DNA of 64,000 nucleotides from Imbroritus primus (GCF_964332355.1 NZ_OZ201294.1:62001-126000); one strand, 5' to 3'. Shown: positions 35,029-44,169, counted from the first letter of the stretch. Numbers and translations are program-made. Notes: a model not told the origin generated them from the sequence alone.

Positions 35029-36021
35029 TCACTCCGCAGCACGTGCGGGTGGGTGCCCGGCAAGGCGCGCCTGCCAGTCGCGATATGCCTGCACCAGCCG
35101 CCACCCCGAGGCCACATCCCGCATGCCGAGCTGGCTGGCAATTTCCTGAGGCGGCAGATCCTGTTCGATCAATAGCGCGCCATGCGAATTCCGCAAGGTC
35201 TGGGGCGACGCCCGCTCGCGCCTTGTTGAGAGAATGCCGGCTCCGTCCAGCCAGTGCTCGATACGCCGGTAGATCGAAGCGGCGTGCATGGCGCGGCCGG
35301 TGATGTTTGCAGGAAACAGCCAGCCTCCTTGCGTGCCGGCCGTTGCGCGCAGCGCGACCCAATGACGCAGTACCCCGGCAGCGAATGGCAGAACGACGGC
35401 CTGCCGTACCTGACCTTGTCTGCCGCGCGGTACAGTGATCTTGCTGCAGTCCGGCGCCAATGCCTCCAGCGTGAGCGCGCGGGCTTCTCCAACCTTGAGC
35501 CCGGCGCCCAGAAACACGGCGACCAACGCGGCGTCACGGCTGGCTTTCCAATCCGTCACACGGGTTGAATGAGCGCCCTGGCGTCCATCGGGCACCTGCA
35601 GCAGGATAATCAGATGCTCGATTTCCGCTGGCGCAAGAAACGCAGTCGGATCGTTATCACCTTCCGCGAGCCGCTCTCTGACGGCGCGGCTCGCAGGGTT
35701 GTGAGACGCTGCCTGAATATGCTGCAAATGATGAAACACACGCTCGATCAAACGGGCGTACCGATACCGATGCCGCTTCTCCAATCCGCCATCGTCAAGA
35801 AATTCACCAATATGGTGCGCTTGCCATCGTGGCAGCGCGAGCTTGCGTTCACCTGTCCAGCGCAACCATTTACGCCACATCGCTCCATAGACGGTTGCCG
35901 TGCTGGCGCGGAATCCCTGCATGGCCAACCAGTGCTCAAATGCCTGTTCAGGCCGCTGCAGCCAATCTTCCAGGTTTGGATCGAAGAGGCCGGAGCCCCC
36001 CATTATTTGCGAGTCAGGCAT
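35029..36021 (-). CDS. Tyrosine-recombinase-like protein with degenerate active site
   Basis: 330 residues with the lambda-integrase layout: SAM-like N domain (residues 20-110) and catalytic-like domain (about 125-315). Aligned by eye to XerD, Arg I is Lys (GAGLKVGEARAL), the beta-hairpin Lys is Arg/Gln (PRGRQGQVRQ), the HxxR motif reads QTLR and the second His is Met (QLGMRD). The second Arg and the Tyr (LVQAYRDW) remain. It is therefore probably inactive as a strand-cutting enzyme or has another role. It lies 7 kb from dif, but it is not part of the element. Confidence 0.75.
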   Translation of the reverse strand: MPDSQIMGGSGLFDPNLEDWLQRPEQAFEHWLAMQGFRASTATVYGAMWRKWLRWTGERKLALPRWQAHHIGEFLDDGGLEKRHRYRYARLIERVFHHLQHIQAASHNPASRAVRERLAEGDNDPTAFLAPAEIEHLIILLQVPDGRQGAHSTRVTDWKASRDAALVAVFLGAGLKVGEARALTLEALAPDCSKITVPRGRQGQVRQAVVLPFAAGVLRHWVALRATAGTQGGWLFPANITGRAMHAASIYRRIEHWLDGAGILSTRRERASPQTLRNSHGALLIEQDLPPQEIASQLGMRDVASGWRLVQAYRDWQARLAGHPPARAAE

Positions 36022-36151
36022 GATGTGGGCGAAACAAACGAACGGCGGTTAATTGCATTTTATGTCCTGCCACCCAAACTGGCAATGTCTGTTCCGCACC
36101 ACACTTTCACCACAATGGAGCAGCGACTGGTGCATTGCACAAGAATGCTGC

Positions 36152-36188
36152 TATACTTAGGGTAATCCCTAAGAGGGAAATCCCTAGG
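36152..36188 (+). promoter_or_regulatory. -10 box with paired palindromes upstream of the 64-residue gene
   Basis: TATACT (36152-36157) overlaps TTAGGG-TAAT-CCCTAA (36157-36172), followed by AGGG-AAAT-CCCT (36174-36185). The two units repeat with 15-base spacing. Placed at and just after a -10 box, they look like operators where a bound protein would block transcription. Confidence 0.55.
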
Positions 36189-36223
36189 TCAACGGACCGG
36201 GGCAACTTTAAGGAGTGCTTACC

Positions 36224-36418
36224 ATGCAAACCCGCCAAGACGTCAAACTCACTGACCAACTCGAACGTGAACTGATCGCCCGCGAACTGAACGGTGACTT
36301 CCGTGACATGGCCGATCGCGACACGTCGCTCGCCGGCCTGTGGAACACGCTGCACGGTTTCGTGGCGCGTCTGCAGGCAGTCGCGCGCAAGGCCAACATC
36401 GCCTACGTGAACGGCTAA
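36224..36418 (+). CDS. Small hypothetical protein
   Basis: 64 residues behind a strong AAGGAG. The sequence (MQTRQDVKLTDQLERELIAR then DMADRDTSLAGLWNTLHGFV) is helical and ends in a basic segment, ARLQAVARKANIAYVNG. No cysteine, no signal peptide, no family recognised. A strong ribosome-binding site, own terminator and paired palindromes at the promoter suggest a well-expressed, tightly regulated single gene. Confidence 0.75.
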   Translation: MQTRQDVKLTDQLERELIARELNGDFRDMADRDTSLAGLWNTLHGFVARLQAVARKANIAYVNG

Positions 36419-36542
36419 GTTTCGGCAGCGCCGATCCAGCCATCCAGGCACGTGTCGCCTGCCTCACCCGAGGCGCAAATCGCACCGATGCTGCGACAAC
36501 GTACTGACTGATCCAGCCAGTCGCTACCCGGCGCGATGACTA

Positions 36543-36582
36543 TGTCCGTCCTCCCTGAGGGGAGGCACGGACACCTTTCTTT
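36543..36582 (+). terminator. Terminator after the 64-residue gene
   Basis: TGTCCGT pairs with ACGGACA and CCTCCC with GGGAGG, with one bulged C and a 4-base loop; CCTTTCTTT follows. The surrounding 36419-36840 gap holds no supported gene. Confidence 0.7.
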
Positions 36583-36840
36583 CCCCTCCCCGCTCCACGA
36601 CCACGCTCTCTGCCGCCATACCGCAGCCGGCAGTCATGCGCACCCGCGTCGCGGCGTGCGTCAGTGCTGACAGTTATCTGTCACTCCGGGAATTCCACGC
36701 CTTGTGCATGCCCAGCCGCCTCTCTACAATCGGTGTGCCATGACCAGCACCTTGGCTATGGCACACCAGCAACCAGTTTTGCCCGTCATCTGCAGGCAGG
36801 ATCGGCATCATCCGGGCAAAAAGACCCGCGAGAGCCCCAG

Positions 36841-37965
36841 ATGAAACGTCGTTCCTTTCTATTGAAGGCATCGGCAGCCGCCGTGGCCGGTACGGCCATG
36901 GCAGCCTGCAGCAAGAAAGAGCAGGCTCCAGCGCCTTCCGCAGCCCCCTCGGTGACGACCGGCAACCCAGCCATCGAGTGGCGACTGGCCTCCAGTTTTC
37001 CCAAGTCGATCGACACCATCTACGGTACGGCCGAGCTCTTCGCCAATCGGGTCAAGAGCCTGACCGACGGCAAGTTCAATATCAAGATCTTCGCCGCAGG
37101 CGAAATCGTGCCGGGCCTGCAGGTACTCGACGCCGTGCAGAACGATACCGTTCAGGTCGGCCATACCGCAGGGTATTACTACTACGGCAAGAATCCGGCC
37201 ATGGCCTTCGATACGACGGTTCCCTTCGGCCTCACCACACGCCAGCAGAACGCGTGGATGCTGCAGGGCAACGGCATGAAGCTGATGCGGGAGTTCTTCA
37301 GCGATTACAACATCGTCAATTTCCTGGGCGGCAACACCTCCGCACAAATGGGCGGCTGGTTCCGCAAGGAAATCCGCACCGTGGCCGACCTCCAGGGGCT
37401 CAAGTACCGGATCGCCGGTTTTGCCGGCGCCGTGCTCTCGCGCCTGGGCGTGGTGCCGCAGCAGATCGCCGGGGGCGACATTTATCCGGCCCTCGAAAAA
37501 GGCACGATCGACGCGGCCGAATGGGTCGGCCCGTATGACGACGAGAAGCTCGGGTTCCAGAAGGTTGCGCCTTACTACTACTATCCCGGCTGGTGGGAAG
37601 GCAGCGCGCAGCTGTCGTTCTACGTGTCGGCAAAAGAATGGGCCAAGCTGCCGCCGCTATACCAGGCGGCCATCGAAACCGCATCGCTTGAGGCCCATAC
37701 GCAGATGACGGCCAAGTATGACCACGTCAATCCGCAAGCCCTTGCCCGGCTGCTGGAAAACGGCGTGAAACTTCGCCCGTTCTCCCGGGAAATCCTTGAG
37801 GCGTGTTTCAAGGCCACGCAGGATGCCTATGCGGAAGAGCGCGAGAAGAACCCGGCATTCAAGAAGATCTTCGACGACTGGCGCGTATACCGCAACAATG
37901 AAGCCGCCTGGTTCAACGTCACGGAGCAGGCATTCGCGCAATTCAGCTTCCAGCACAAGCTGTAG
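36841..37965 (+). CDS. TRAP transporter substrate-binding protein (TakP/DctP type)
   Basis: 374 residues. The N terminus (MKRRSFLLKASAAAVAG) combines a twin-Arg-like start with a possible lipobox (TAMAAC), so it may be a Tat-exported lipoprotein. The mature part matches the alpha-keto-acid-binding TakP group: FGLTTRQQNAWM, GWFRKEIRTVADLQGLKYRI, WVGPYDDEKLGFQKVAPYYY then YPGWWEG. It captures an organic acid in the periplasm for the two membrane subunits that follow. Substrate inferred from similarity. Confidence 0.9.
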   Translation: MKRRSFLLKASAAAVAGTAMAACSKKEQAPAPSAAPSVTTGNPAIEWRLASSFPKSIDTIYGTAELFANRVKSLTDGKFNIKIFAAGEIVPGLQVLDAVQNDTVQVGHTAGYYYYGKNPAMAFDTTVPFGLTTRQQNAWMLQGNGMKLMREFFSDYNIVNFLGGNTSAQMGGWFRKEIRTVADLQGLKYRIAGFAGAVLSRLGVVPQQIAGGDIYPALEKGTIDAAEWVGPYDDEKLGFQKVAPYYYYPGWWEGSAQLSFYVSAKEWAKLPPLYQAAIETASLEAHTQMTAKYDHVNPQALARLLENGVKLRPFSREILEACFKATQDAYAEEREKNPAFKKIFDDWRVYRNNEAAWFNVTEQAFAQFSFQHKL

Positions 37966-38027
37966 GCCGCAGGACAGTCACCGAGGCTACCGACCGCATG
38001 TGGCGGTCATTTCAACCAGGAGGCGCC

Positions 38028-38609
38028 ATGGCCGCTCTCATGGGACTATCACGGGCCATCGATGCCCTGAGCGAAGCCGTGGGCCGCTGGACCAGTTGGC
38101 TGGTTTTGCTGGCCGTGCTGATCTGCGCGGGCAACGCGCTGATTCGCTACAGCCTGCATATCAGCTCGAATGCATGGCTGGAACTGCAGTGGTACCTGTT
38201 CGCAGCAATCTTCCTGCTCGGAGCGGGCTACACGTTGAAGCGCGATGAACATGTACGCATCGATGTCGTCACCGGGCGCTTTCCGGAGCGCGTGCGGGTC
38301 TGGATCGATATCGGCGGGCTGTGCCTGTTCCTGCTGCCCATCAGTGCCGTCATCCTGTGGTTTGCCGCACCCTATGCATGGGACGCTTTCGTATCTGGCG
38401 AAAAATCCGGCAATGCCGGAGGTCTGGTGCGCTGGCCCGCGAAATTCCTGATTGTTGCCGGATTTGTCCTGTTGATCCTGCAGGCGCTCTCCGAACTGAT
38501 CAAGCGCATCGCCTACCTGCGGGGCCAGCTGCCTGCTGCGATGTTCGGCCGCGCCGCCAATGGGCTGGCAGACGACGCGCCTTCCCCCTCCAACGACTTG
38601 CAACCGTGA
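38028..38609 (+). CDS. TRAP transporter small permease subunit (DctQ)
   Basis: 193 residues from ATG 38028 with AGGAGG upstream. Four membrane segments (LVLLAVLICAGNALIRY, LQWYLFAAIFLLGAGYTL, GGLCLFLLPISAVILWFAAP, FLIVAGFVLLILQALSEL) and the family block RDEHVRIDVVTGRFPERVR. It partners the large subunit in Na+-driven uptake. It ends 13 bases before dctM. Confidence 0.9.
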   Translation: MAALMGLSRAIDALSEAVGRWTSWLVLLAVLICAGNALIRYSLHISSNAWLELQWYLFAAIFLLGAGYTLKRDEHVRIDVVTGRFPERVRVWIDIGGLCLFLLPISAVILWFAAPYAWDAFVSGEKSGNAGGLVRWPAKFLIVAGFVLLILQALSELIKRIAYLRGQLPAAMFGRAANGLADDAPSPSNDLQP

Positions 38610-38622
38610 GCGCGCGCCAGCC

Positions 38623-40305
38623 ATGACGGAATTTCTCATCGCGAACATGGCGCCGATCATGTTCGTCTCGCTGGTGCTCTTTCTGCTGTCGGGTTTTCCC
38701 ATTGCCTTCGCCCTCGCCGCGAATGGTCTGTTGTTCGGCTTCCTCGGCATCGAGCTGGGCCTGTTGCAACCAGCCTTGCTGCAAGCGCTGCCGAACCGCC
38801 TGTTCGGGATCATCGAAAACGACACGCTGCTGGCCATCCCGTTCTTCACCTTCATGGGCCTGATTCTCGAGCGTTCGGGCATGGCCGAGGACCTGCTCGA
38901 TACCATCGGCCAGCTGTTCGGCCCCATCCGAGGCGGACTGGCCTATGCGGTGGTATTCGTCGGTGCACTGCTGGCGGCCACTACCGGCGTCGTGGCCGCC
39001 TCGGTCATTTCAATGGGCCTGATCTCGCTGCCGCTCATGCTGAAGTATCAGTACGACAAACGCCTGGCGACCGGCGTCATCGCCGCATCAGGGACGCTTG
39101 CGCAGATCATTCCGCCGTCGCTGGTCCTGATCGTGCTCGCCGACCAGCTTGGGCGCTCGGTTGGCGATATGTACAAGGGTGCATTCATTCCTGGCATGCT
39201 GCTGGCCGGGCTGTATATGGCGTATGTTTTCATCGTCAGCATGATCCGGCCGGCGGCGGCCCCTGCCCTGCCGCCCGAGGCGCGCATCTTCCGCGAGGCG
39301 GATGGCCGTTCCGGCGTGCGCTCGGTCCTGGTGCTGGCAGCCCTCGCCACGGCCACTGGCATCGTCACTGCGTTGCGCTACAAACCCGGCGGGCCGCTCG
39401 ACGAGCGCCTGGTCGTCGCCATCGGCGCGGGCATTGCCCTCGCCTTCTGCATCGCGGTTGCCAACCGGGTGCTGCACCTGAATCTGCTGTCCAGGATGGC
39501 GGAGAAAGTCACGTTTGTCCTGATTCCGCCACTGGCGCTGATCTTTATCGTGCTAGGCACCATCTTTATCGGCGTGGCCACCCCAACGGAAGGCGGCGGC
39601 ATGGGCGCATTCGGCGCGCTAGTGCTGGCGCTGGCCAAGAGGCGCCTGGCAATGCCATTGCTGCGGCAAGCCATGGAGTCGACCTTGCGGCTGTCGGCCT
39701 TCGTCATTTTCATCCTGATTGGCGCACGCGTCTTTTCGCTGACCTTCTATGCCGTCGATGGCCACCTGTGGGTCGAACACCTGCTGACTGCCCTGCCGGG
39801 TGGCCAGCTTGGCTTCCTGGTCGTAGTGAACATCCTGTTCTTCCTGCTCGCCTTCTTCCTCGATTTCTTCGAGCTGGCCTTCATCCTGATTCCGCTTGTC
39901 GGGCCGGTGGCCGACAAGCTCGGCATCGACCTGATCTGGTTTGGCGTGCTGATTGGCGTCAACATGCAGACGTCATTCATGCACCCGCCGTTCGGCTTTG
40001 CTCTGTTCTACCTGCGCTCCGTCGCCCCGCGCACCGTCAAGACCAGCGACATCTACTGGGGCGCGGTACCGTTTGTCGTCATCCAGCTCATCATGGTGGC
40101 GCTCATCATCGCCTTCCCTGCGCTGGTCAGTGTGGACAAGCACGCGCAACAGGACCGTTCGGTCGTGCGGGAACTGCAGTTGGGGGGAGATCGGAACCAG
40201 GAACGTGGCAGCGAAACACCGCGCGAATTGTCGTTGCCTCCGGCGGGCAACCAGGGAAATAGCGCGAGCGCGCCGAGTTTCGAATTTACGACGCCACGGC
40301 AATAA
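38623..40305 (+). CDS. TRAP transporter large permease subunit (DctM)
   Basis: 560 residues from ATG 38623, longer than the usual 430. About twelve membrane helices with DctM blocks such as IPFFTFMGLILERSGMAEDL, ASGTLAQIIPPSLVLIVLAD and GVATPTEGGGMGAFGAL. There is a central cytoplasmic insertion (about residues 210-245), and the last 60 residues are a soluble charged tail (HAQQDRSVVRELQLGGDRNQ). It forms the transport channel of the SBP/DctQ/DctM system. Confidence 0.92.
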   Translation: MTEFLIANMAPIMFVSLVLFLLSGFPIAFALAANGLLFGFLGIELGLLQPALLQALPNRLFGIIENDTLLAIPFFTFMGLILERSGMAEDLLDTIGQLFGPIRGGLAYAVVFVGALLAATTGVVAASVISMGLISLPLMLKYQYDKRLATGVIAASGTLAQIIPPSLVLIVLADQLGRSVGDMYKGAFIPGMLLAGLYMAYVFIVSMIRPAAAPALPPEARIFREADGRSGVRSVLVLAALATATGIVTALRYKPGGPLDERLVVAIGAGIALAFCIAVANRVLHLNLLSRMAEKVTFVLIPPLALIFIVLGTIFIGVATPTEGGGMGAFGALVLALAKRRLAMPLLRQAMESTLRLSAFVIFILIGARVFSLTFYAVDGHLWVEHLLTALPGGQLGFLVVVNILFFLLAFFLDFFELAFILIPLVGPVADKLGIDLIWFGVLIGVNMQTSFMHPPFGFALFYLRSVAPRTVKTSDIYWGAVPFVVIQLIMVALIIAFPALVSVDKHAQQDRSVVRELQLGGDRNQERGSETPRELSLPPAGNQGNSASAPSFEFTTPRQ

Positions 40306-40315
40306 CGGAAGCCGC

Positions 40316-40337
40316 ATGCCCCGGATCACCGGGGCAT
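40316..40337. terminator. Hairpin between dctM and the XRE gene
   Basis: ATGCCCCGG, ATCA, CCGGGGCAT: perfect 9-base-pair stem 10 bases after the dctM stop, lacking a T run. It separates convergent genes. Confidence 0.55.
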
Positions 40338-40384
40338 GGACAGATGCACGCTGGCGCATGCCAGCGGATAGATTTCCAGCGGTG

Positions 40385-40789
40385 TCAGGCCTTGTTCAAC
40401 GGCGGCGAGGAAGATCCTGCGCCGCCCGATGACCCGCCCGCACCGCCTGCAGTAGTACCACCATCCGCCGCGGGTGCGGCAGGCGCTCCGGCATCGCGCG
40501 TCAATCCAGCTGGCTGACTGGCGCCGCGCCGCCCGGCGCTTTCGTCAGGAATGGCATCGTTGGCCTGGAGGAACGCGGTGATCTCGGGACTCAAATGCTT
40601 CGGCACCATGAAGACATCCAGCCCCAGGGCATTGCAGGCCGACACGAACGTCGACATTCTTGGATCCGCCTGCCCCGACTCCGCACGCAGATAGGCCTCG
40701 CGAGAAATTCCCGCGCGTTGGGCCACTTCCTCTTGTTTGAGGCGGCGTGACTTACGCACTGCGCGCAATTGCTTGAATAGCTCACTCAT
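40385..40789 (-). CDS. XRE family helix-turn-helix regulator
   Basis: 134 residues. Residues 5-62 form a Cro/CI-type helix-turn-helix (QLRAVRKSRRLKQEEVAQRA, GISREAYLRAESGQADPRMS). The rest from about residue 85 is a low-complexity Ala/Gly/Ser tail with no predicted fold. Target unknown; no partner toxin gene is adjacent. Confidence 0.85.
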   Translation of the reverse strand: MSELFKQLRAVRKSRRLKQEEVAQRAGISREAYLRAESGQADPRMSTFVSACNALGLDVFMVPKHLSPEITAFLQANDAIPDESAGRRGASQPAGLTRDAGAPAAPAADGGTTAGGAGGSSGGAGSSSPPLNKA

Positions 40790-41016
40790 GATGTGTGTCC
40801 CTGTTGCGCGGCTGCTCCTGGCAGCAACGTCCGCTCAAAAAACCATGTGTGGATCACATGCCCGGTCGAGCATCTTGCTATGCACACGGCAAGGGAAGCG
40901 TGCGCGATATTTCGTGCCCGTATGTGGACAATAGGACGTTTCAGGGAAAATCACAACGCTGGCAAACACTCAGATGTACTCTACCGTTACAGCGGTTACA
41001 CGCGTGAAACATCAAG

Positions 41017-41742
41017 CTATCGCGGTGACAGAAAACGGGTCGGGTCGATCGGTTTTCCGTCACGGCGGAACTCGAAGTGGAGTTTCACCCGATCAGTATC
41101 GGAACTGCCCATTTCCGCGATTTTCTGGCCGCGCGCCACGGTCTCCTGCTCGCGCACCAGAACCTGCTCGTTGTGGGCGTAGGCAGACAGATAACGATCG
41201 TTCAGCTTGAGGATGACGAGGTTGCCATAACCGCGCAGCGGCCCGACATGGATGACACGCCCCTCGTGCGCCGCCAGGACCGGCTCGCCGCGTTCACCAG
41301 CGATGTCGATGCCGCGGTTCGATTTGCCATCGTAACGCCCGATGACTTGCCCGCGCGCCGGCCACTGCAACGAGAAACCCGCGCCAAGTTCACCCGCCGC
41401 CGCGTTCTCCCCCGCGCCTGCGGCTGCCGGCGGCACCGTCGCCACTGGCGTCGTGGCAGAACCCTCACCACTACTGGCCTGCGCTGTCGGCGGCGCAACC
41501 CGCAAGACCTGCCCCTCCTCGATGCGGTTCGCGTCAACCAGGTTATTCCAGCGCACCAGGTTGGCCACGCGCTGGCCGTGCTTGGAGGCGATCCGGTACA
41601 GCGTATCGCCGCGCTGTACGCGGTAGTGGCCGGGCTCCACCGGCCCGGAAGACAAGGAAGAACAGGCTGTCAGCACAGCCAGGAGGCTCGCCGGCAGAGC
41701 CATGCGGCAGGCCACCAGAATACGGGACGACATCAGGGTCAT
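41017..41742 (-). CDS. NlpD-like LysM/M23 lipoprotein (amidase activator type)
   Basis: 241 residues from ATG 41742 (GGAG five bases upstream). Lipoprotein signal with ASLLAVLTAC, one LysM domain (HYRVQRGDTLYRIASKHGQR) and a C-terminal LytM domain. The metal-site His/Asp block reads SNRGIDIAG and the last reads VKLHFEFRRDGKPIDP, which is the degenerate pattern of NlpD, so it should activate a cell-wall amidase rather than cut peptidoglycan. It is not beside rpoS here, so it may be a second, NlpD-related copy. Confidence 0.85.
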   Translation of the reverse strand: MTLMSSRILVACRMALPASLLAVLTACSSLSSGPVEPGHYRVQRGDTLYRIASKHGQRVANLVRWNNLVDANRIEEGQVLRVAPPTAQASSGEGSATTPVATVPPAAAGAGENAAAGELGAGFSLQWPARGQVIGRYDGKSNRGIDIAGERGEPVLAAHEGRVIHVGPLRGYGNLVILKLNDRYLSAYAHNEQVLVREQETVARGQKIAEMGSSDTDRVKLHFEFRRDGKPIDPTRFLSPR

Positions 41743-41970
41743 AACTCTCCAAACCGGTTGGGGCGGATCGGTCGACGTGCGCGCGCACGTGGGACAGGCT
41801 GGACCGATCAGAGCGCAGGGAAACGTGAAATACGGGCACACCGCATCTTGGCGGCAACCAAGCCGTTATGGTACCGCACACCTTTTCCGGGCCGCCGGGC
41901 AGCAGGCTGACGCCCCGCCACTTGCAGCGGGTACCTCGCGCAGCCGGGCCGAGCTTCGCCGGTGATGGAA

Positions 41971-42765
41971 TCAGGATGGGTCAGCCGAAGCAGGTACCGC
42001 CACGCTGCCGCCCGCCTCGGTCCGCGAACCGGGTACCGGCTGGTTGCCTGCACCGTAGTAGGTAAAGGCGACCGACATCTTGACGCGCTCGCCCTCATTG
42101 CGGCCGGCACTGTGAAACAGTCTGCTGTCGAACAGCAGGACGTCGCCGGCCTGCAGGGGGACTTCCATCGCCCGCGCCACCAGCGCCGCACTGTCCGGGT
42201 GCGACTCGACCAGGAAGCTCAGGGAATCGAGCTGGCCAGGTGCCAGCGCAACCTGATGGGAACCAGGAATGACACGTAATGCCCCATTTGTCGCATCTTC
42301 CGGACCCAGCGCCAGCCAGGCCGTGATCAACTGTGGTTGCACAAAGGACCAGTAGCGGTTGTCGCGATGCCAACCCGTCGCCGTTCCGTAACGCGGGTGC
42401 TTGGTCATCACCGCATTGTGGTGCGCCAGCGTCAAATACAGCGGCGCGCCCAGCAATTGCCTTACTGGGTCACACACTTCCGGTGCGAAGGCCCAGTCGC
42501 GAAACACCGCGCCGCGTCCAAACGTACCACGCAACCGCCGCACGGTCGTACCGCCCTCGGCGGCACGGCTGGGGGGCGCGCCCGGGTAGCCGAGATCGGC
42601 TTCGTATTCGAGCGGCGGTATATGGTTCTGCAACTGGGCGCCGGCCGCCGCCGCAAGTGCCGTGCACGTGGCCGGACTGGCGCGGTGCGGCAGAACAAGG
42701 AAACCATCAAGATCGAAGCGGGCGACCTGGTCGGGAGTCAACGCGCAGGAAACAGGGGGATTCAT
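41971..42765 (-). CDS. Phytanoyl-CoA dioxygenase (PhyH) family protein
   Basis: 264 residues from ATG 42765; an upstream ATG at 42801 is possible. Fe(II)/2-oxoglutarate dioxygenase fold with the HxD metal motif in GWHRDNRYWSF, the distal His in DSRLFHSAGRNEGERVKMS and the 2-oxoglutarate Arg nearby. It should hydroxylate a small molecule; substrate unknown. Single gene between nlpD-like and the copper protein. Confidence 0.85.
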   Translation of the reverse strand: MNPPVSCALTPDQVARFDLDGFLVLPHRASPATCTALAAAAGAQLQNHIPPLEYEADLGYPGAPPSRAAEGGTTVRRLRGTFGRGAVFRDWAFAPEVCDPVRQLLGAPLYLTLAHHNAVMTKHPRYGTATGWHRDNRYWSFVQPQLITAWLALGPEDATNGALRVIPGSHQVALAPGQLDSLSFLVESHPDSAALVARAMEVPLQAGDVLLFDSRLFHSAGRNEGERVKMSVAFTYYGAGNQPVPGSRTEAGGSVAVPASADPS

Positions 42766-42863
42766 AAGAGGTCTTGTCGTGGTAGCGACAATATAGCGCA
42801 TTGCCCCTTGGCACGGGTGCAGGCATCATCCACCCGGCCCTGCAACTGGCCCGCCCGGCAGTC

Positions 42864-43196
42864 TCACGCAACGGTCATTGCACGACATGCCTCTGCACAA
42901 CTCCGGCACGCCTGGGCACATTGCTGGCAATGCGCTGCTTCATGGCGCGCGCATTCGGCCGCGCACAGATCGCAGATACCGGCGCACAAGGCACAGATCT
43001 CGCCAAGCAGCAGACCCCGCCGCGCCATCACCGCGGCGGCGGTACGGCAAAACGTGGCGCAATCGATATTGTGCCGGATACAGGTCGCCATGGCGTTGGC
43101 CTGGCCTTCGGACAGGCACGCCGCCGCGCAGTGATCGCAGGCGACCGCACAGCCATAGCACGCGCGAATACATTGCTGGAGCGTTTCCGTTTGCAT
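42864..43196 (-). CDS. Csp3-like copper storage protein (four-helix, Cys-rich)
   Basis: 110 residues from ATG 43196 with AGGAGG. It has 19 cysteines, mostly in CxxxC and CxxC spacing along helices (CIRACYGCAVACDHCAAAC, ICALCAGICDLCAAECARH, CQQCAQACRSCAEAC). This is the DUF326 pattern of Csp1/Csp3 proteins, which line a four-helix bundle with Cys to hold many Cu(I) ions. No signal peptide, so a cytosolic Csp3 type. It probably buffers copper. Confidence 0.85.
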   Translation of the reverse strand: MQTETLQQCIRACYGCAVACDHCAAACLSEGQANAMATCIRHNIDCATFCRTAAAVMARRGLLLGEICALCAGICDLCAAECARHEAAHCQQCAQACRSCAEACRAMTVA

Positions 43197-43417
43197 GGGT
43201 TCCTCCTTGCGAGCAGGTATGAAATCGATGCTCACTGACAAGCAAGTCCGGGACCGTCTTGCGGAATACCTCGACGGCGGCAATCCAGCGCAGCCCGCGT
43301 CGCGACAATCAGTGGAAGAAGAACGCGACGATGTAAAAAATGCCGGTAACAGATGCACCGGCCGCTACAACGCAGGCGTGCCGGACGCCTTGCGCCGGCT
43401 CGGCCTCTTCAACGGCA

Positions 43418-43445
43418 GGCGGCCCGGTTCACTGACCGGGCCGCC
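43418..43445. terminator. Strong GC hairpin downstream of the azoreductase gene
   Basis: GGCGGCCCGGT / ACCGGGCCGCC, perfect 11-base-pair stem with a 6-base loop, 43 bases beyond the stop of the leftward azoreductase gene. No T run. Confidence 0.5.
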
Positions 43446-43487
43446 GCACCTGAAGAACGAAGAACAGCCACCAGGGCTGCCCAAGGC

Positions 43488-44096
43488 TCAAGCCGCCTGG
43501 AGTGTTTCCACCACGGAAAGGGCCTGGGCCATGCCCGCCTGGGCCGACGCCTCGCCCAGTGCCAGACCTTCGGCGCGCACGACGGTGACATCGGTGATGC
43601 CGATGAAGGCCAGCATCTGTTTGACGTGCGGCACCATGAAATCGGCTGCCGCAGCAGGACCGCTGCTGTAGATGCCGCCCGTCGCCGCCAGGATGATGGC
43701 GTGCTTGCCGGTCACCAGGCCCACGGGGCCGTCGGCGGTGTAGCGGAACGTCCGGCCAGCCTGCAGGACGTAGTCGAACCACGTCTTGAGTTGTGCGGGT
43801 ACGCCGAAGTTGTACATGCCGGTAGCGATGACCACGGTATCGGCCGCCTGCAATTCGTCGATCAGGGCCGTGACCCGATCCGCCTGGGCTTGCTGCTCGG
43901 CGGATCGGCCATCCGCTGCCGAGAACAACGCACCCAGCAGGGCGCCATCCAGCGGCGGCAACGGGTCGGCACCCACATCGCGTGTGGCGACGACGTGCCC
44001 GGCGGCCTGCACCTGCGCTTTCAGGCGTGCCGCCAGTTGACCGGAAGCCGAAGCTTCGCCACGCACACTGCTCTCAATAAACAAATACTTTGACAT
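43488..44096 (-). CDS. azoR: FMN-dependent NADH-azoreductase
   Basis: 202 residues, AzoR length, from ATG 44096 (GGAGA upstream). Flavodoxin-like fold: SKYLFIESSVRGEASASGQL, ATGMYNFGVPAQLKTWFDYV and AGRTFRYTADGPVGLVTGKH are diagnostic. It reduces azo dyes and quinones with NADH and FMN. Two adjacent palindromes upstream suggest a dedicated regulator. Confidence 0.92.
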   Translation of the reverse strand: MSKYLFIESSVRGEASASGQLAARLKAQVQAAGHVVATRDVGADPLPPLDGALLGALFSAADGRSAEQQAQADRVTALIDELQAADTVVIATGMYNFGVPAQLKTWFDYVLQAGRTFRYTADGPVGLVTGKHAIILAATGGIYSSGPAAAADFMVPHVKQMLAFIGITDVTVVRAEGLALGEASAQAGMAQALSVVETLQAA

Positions 44097-44169
44097 TTCG
44101 ATCTCCATCTGAATCAGCTTGTATGGTTGAACTATAGGGTTTCGCCATCCATGCTGGTTGGGCATCGAT

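Noticed and set aside
35029..36021. Treating the tyrosine-recombinase-like gene as the integrase of the 1463-bp element
   Set aside because: It lies outside the element, lacks catalytic residues, and the att sites fit host XerC/XerD.
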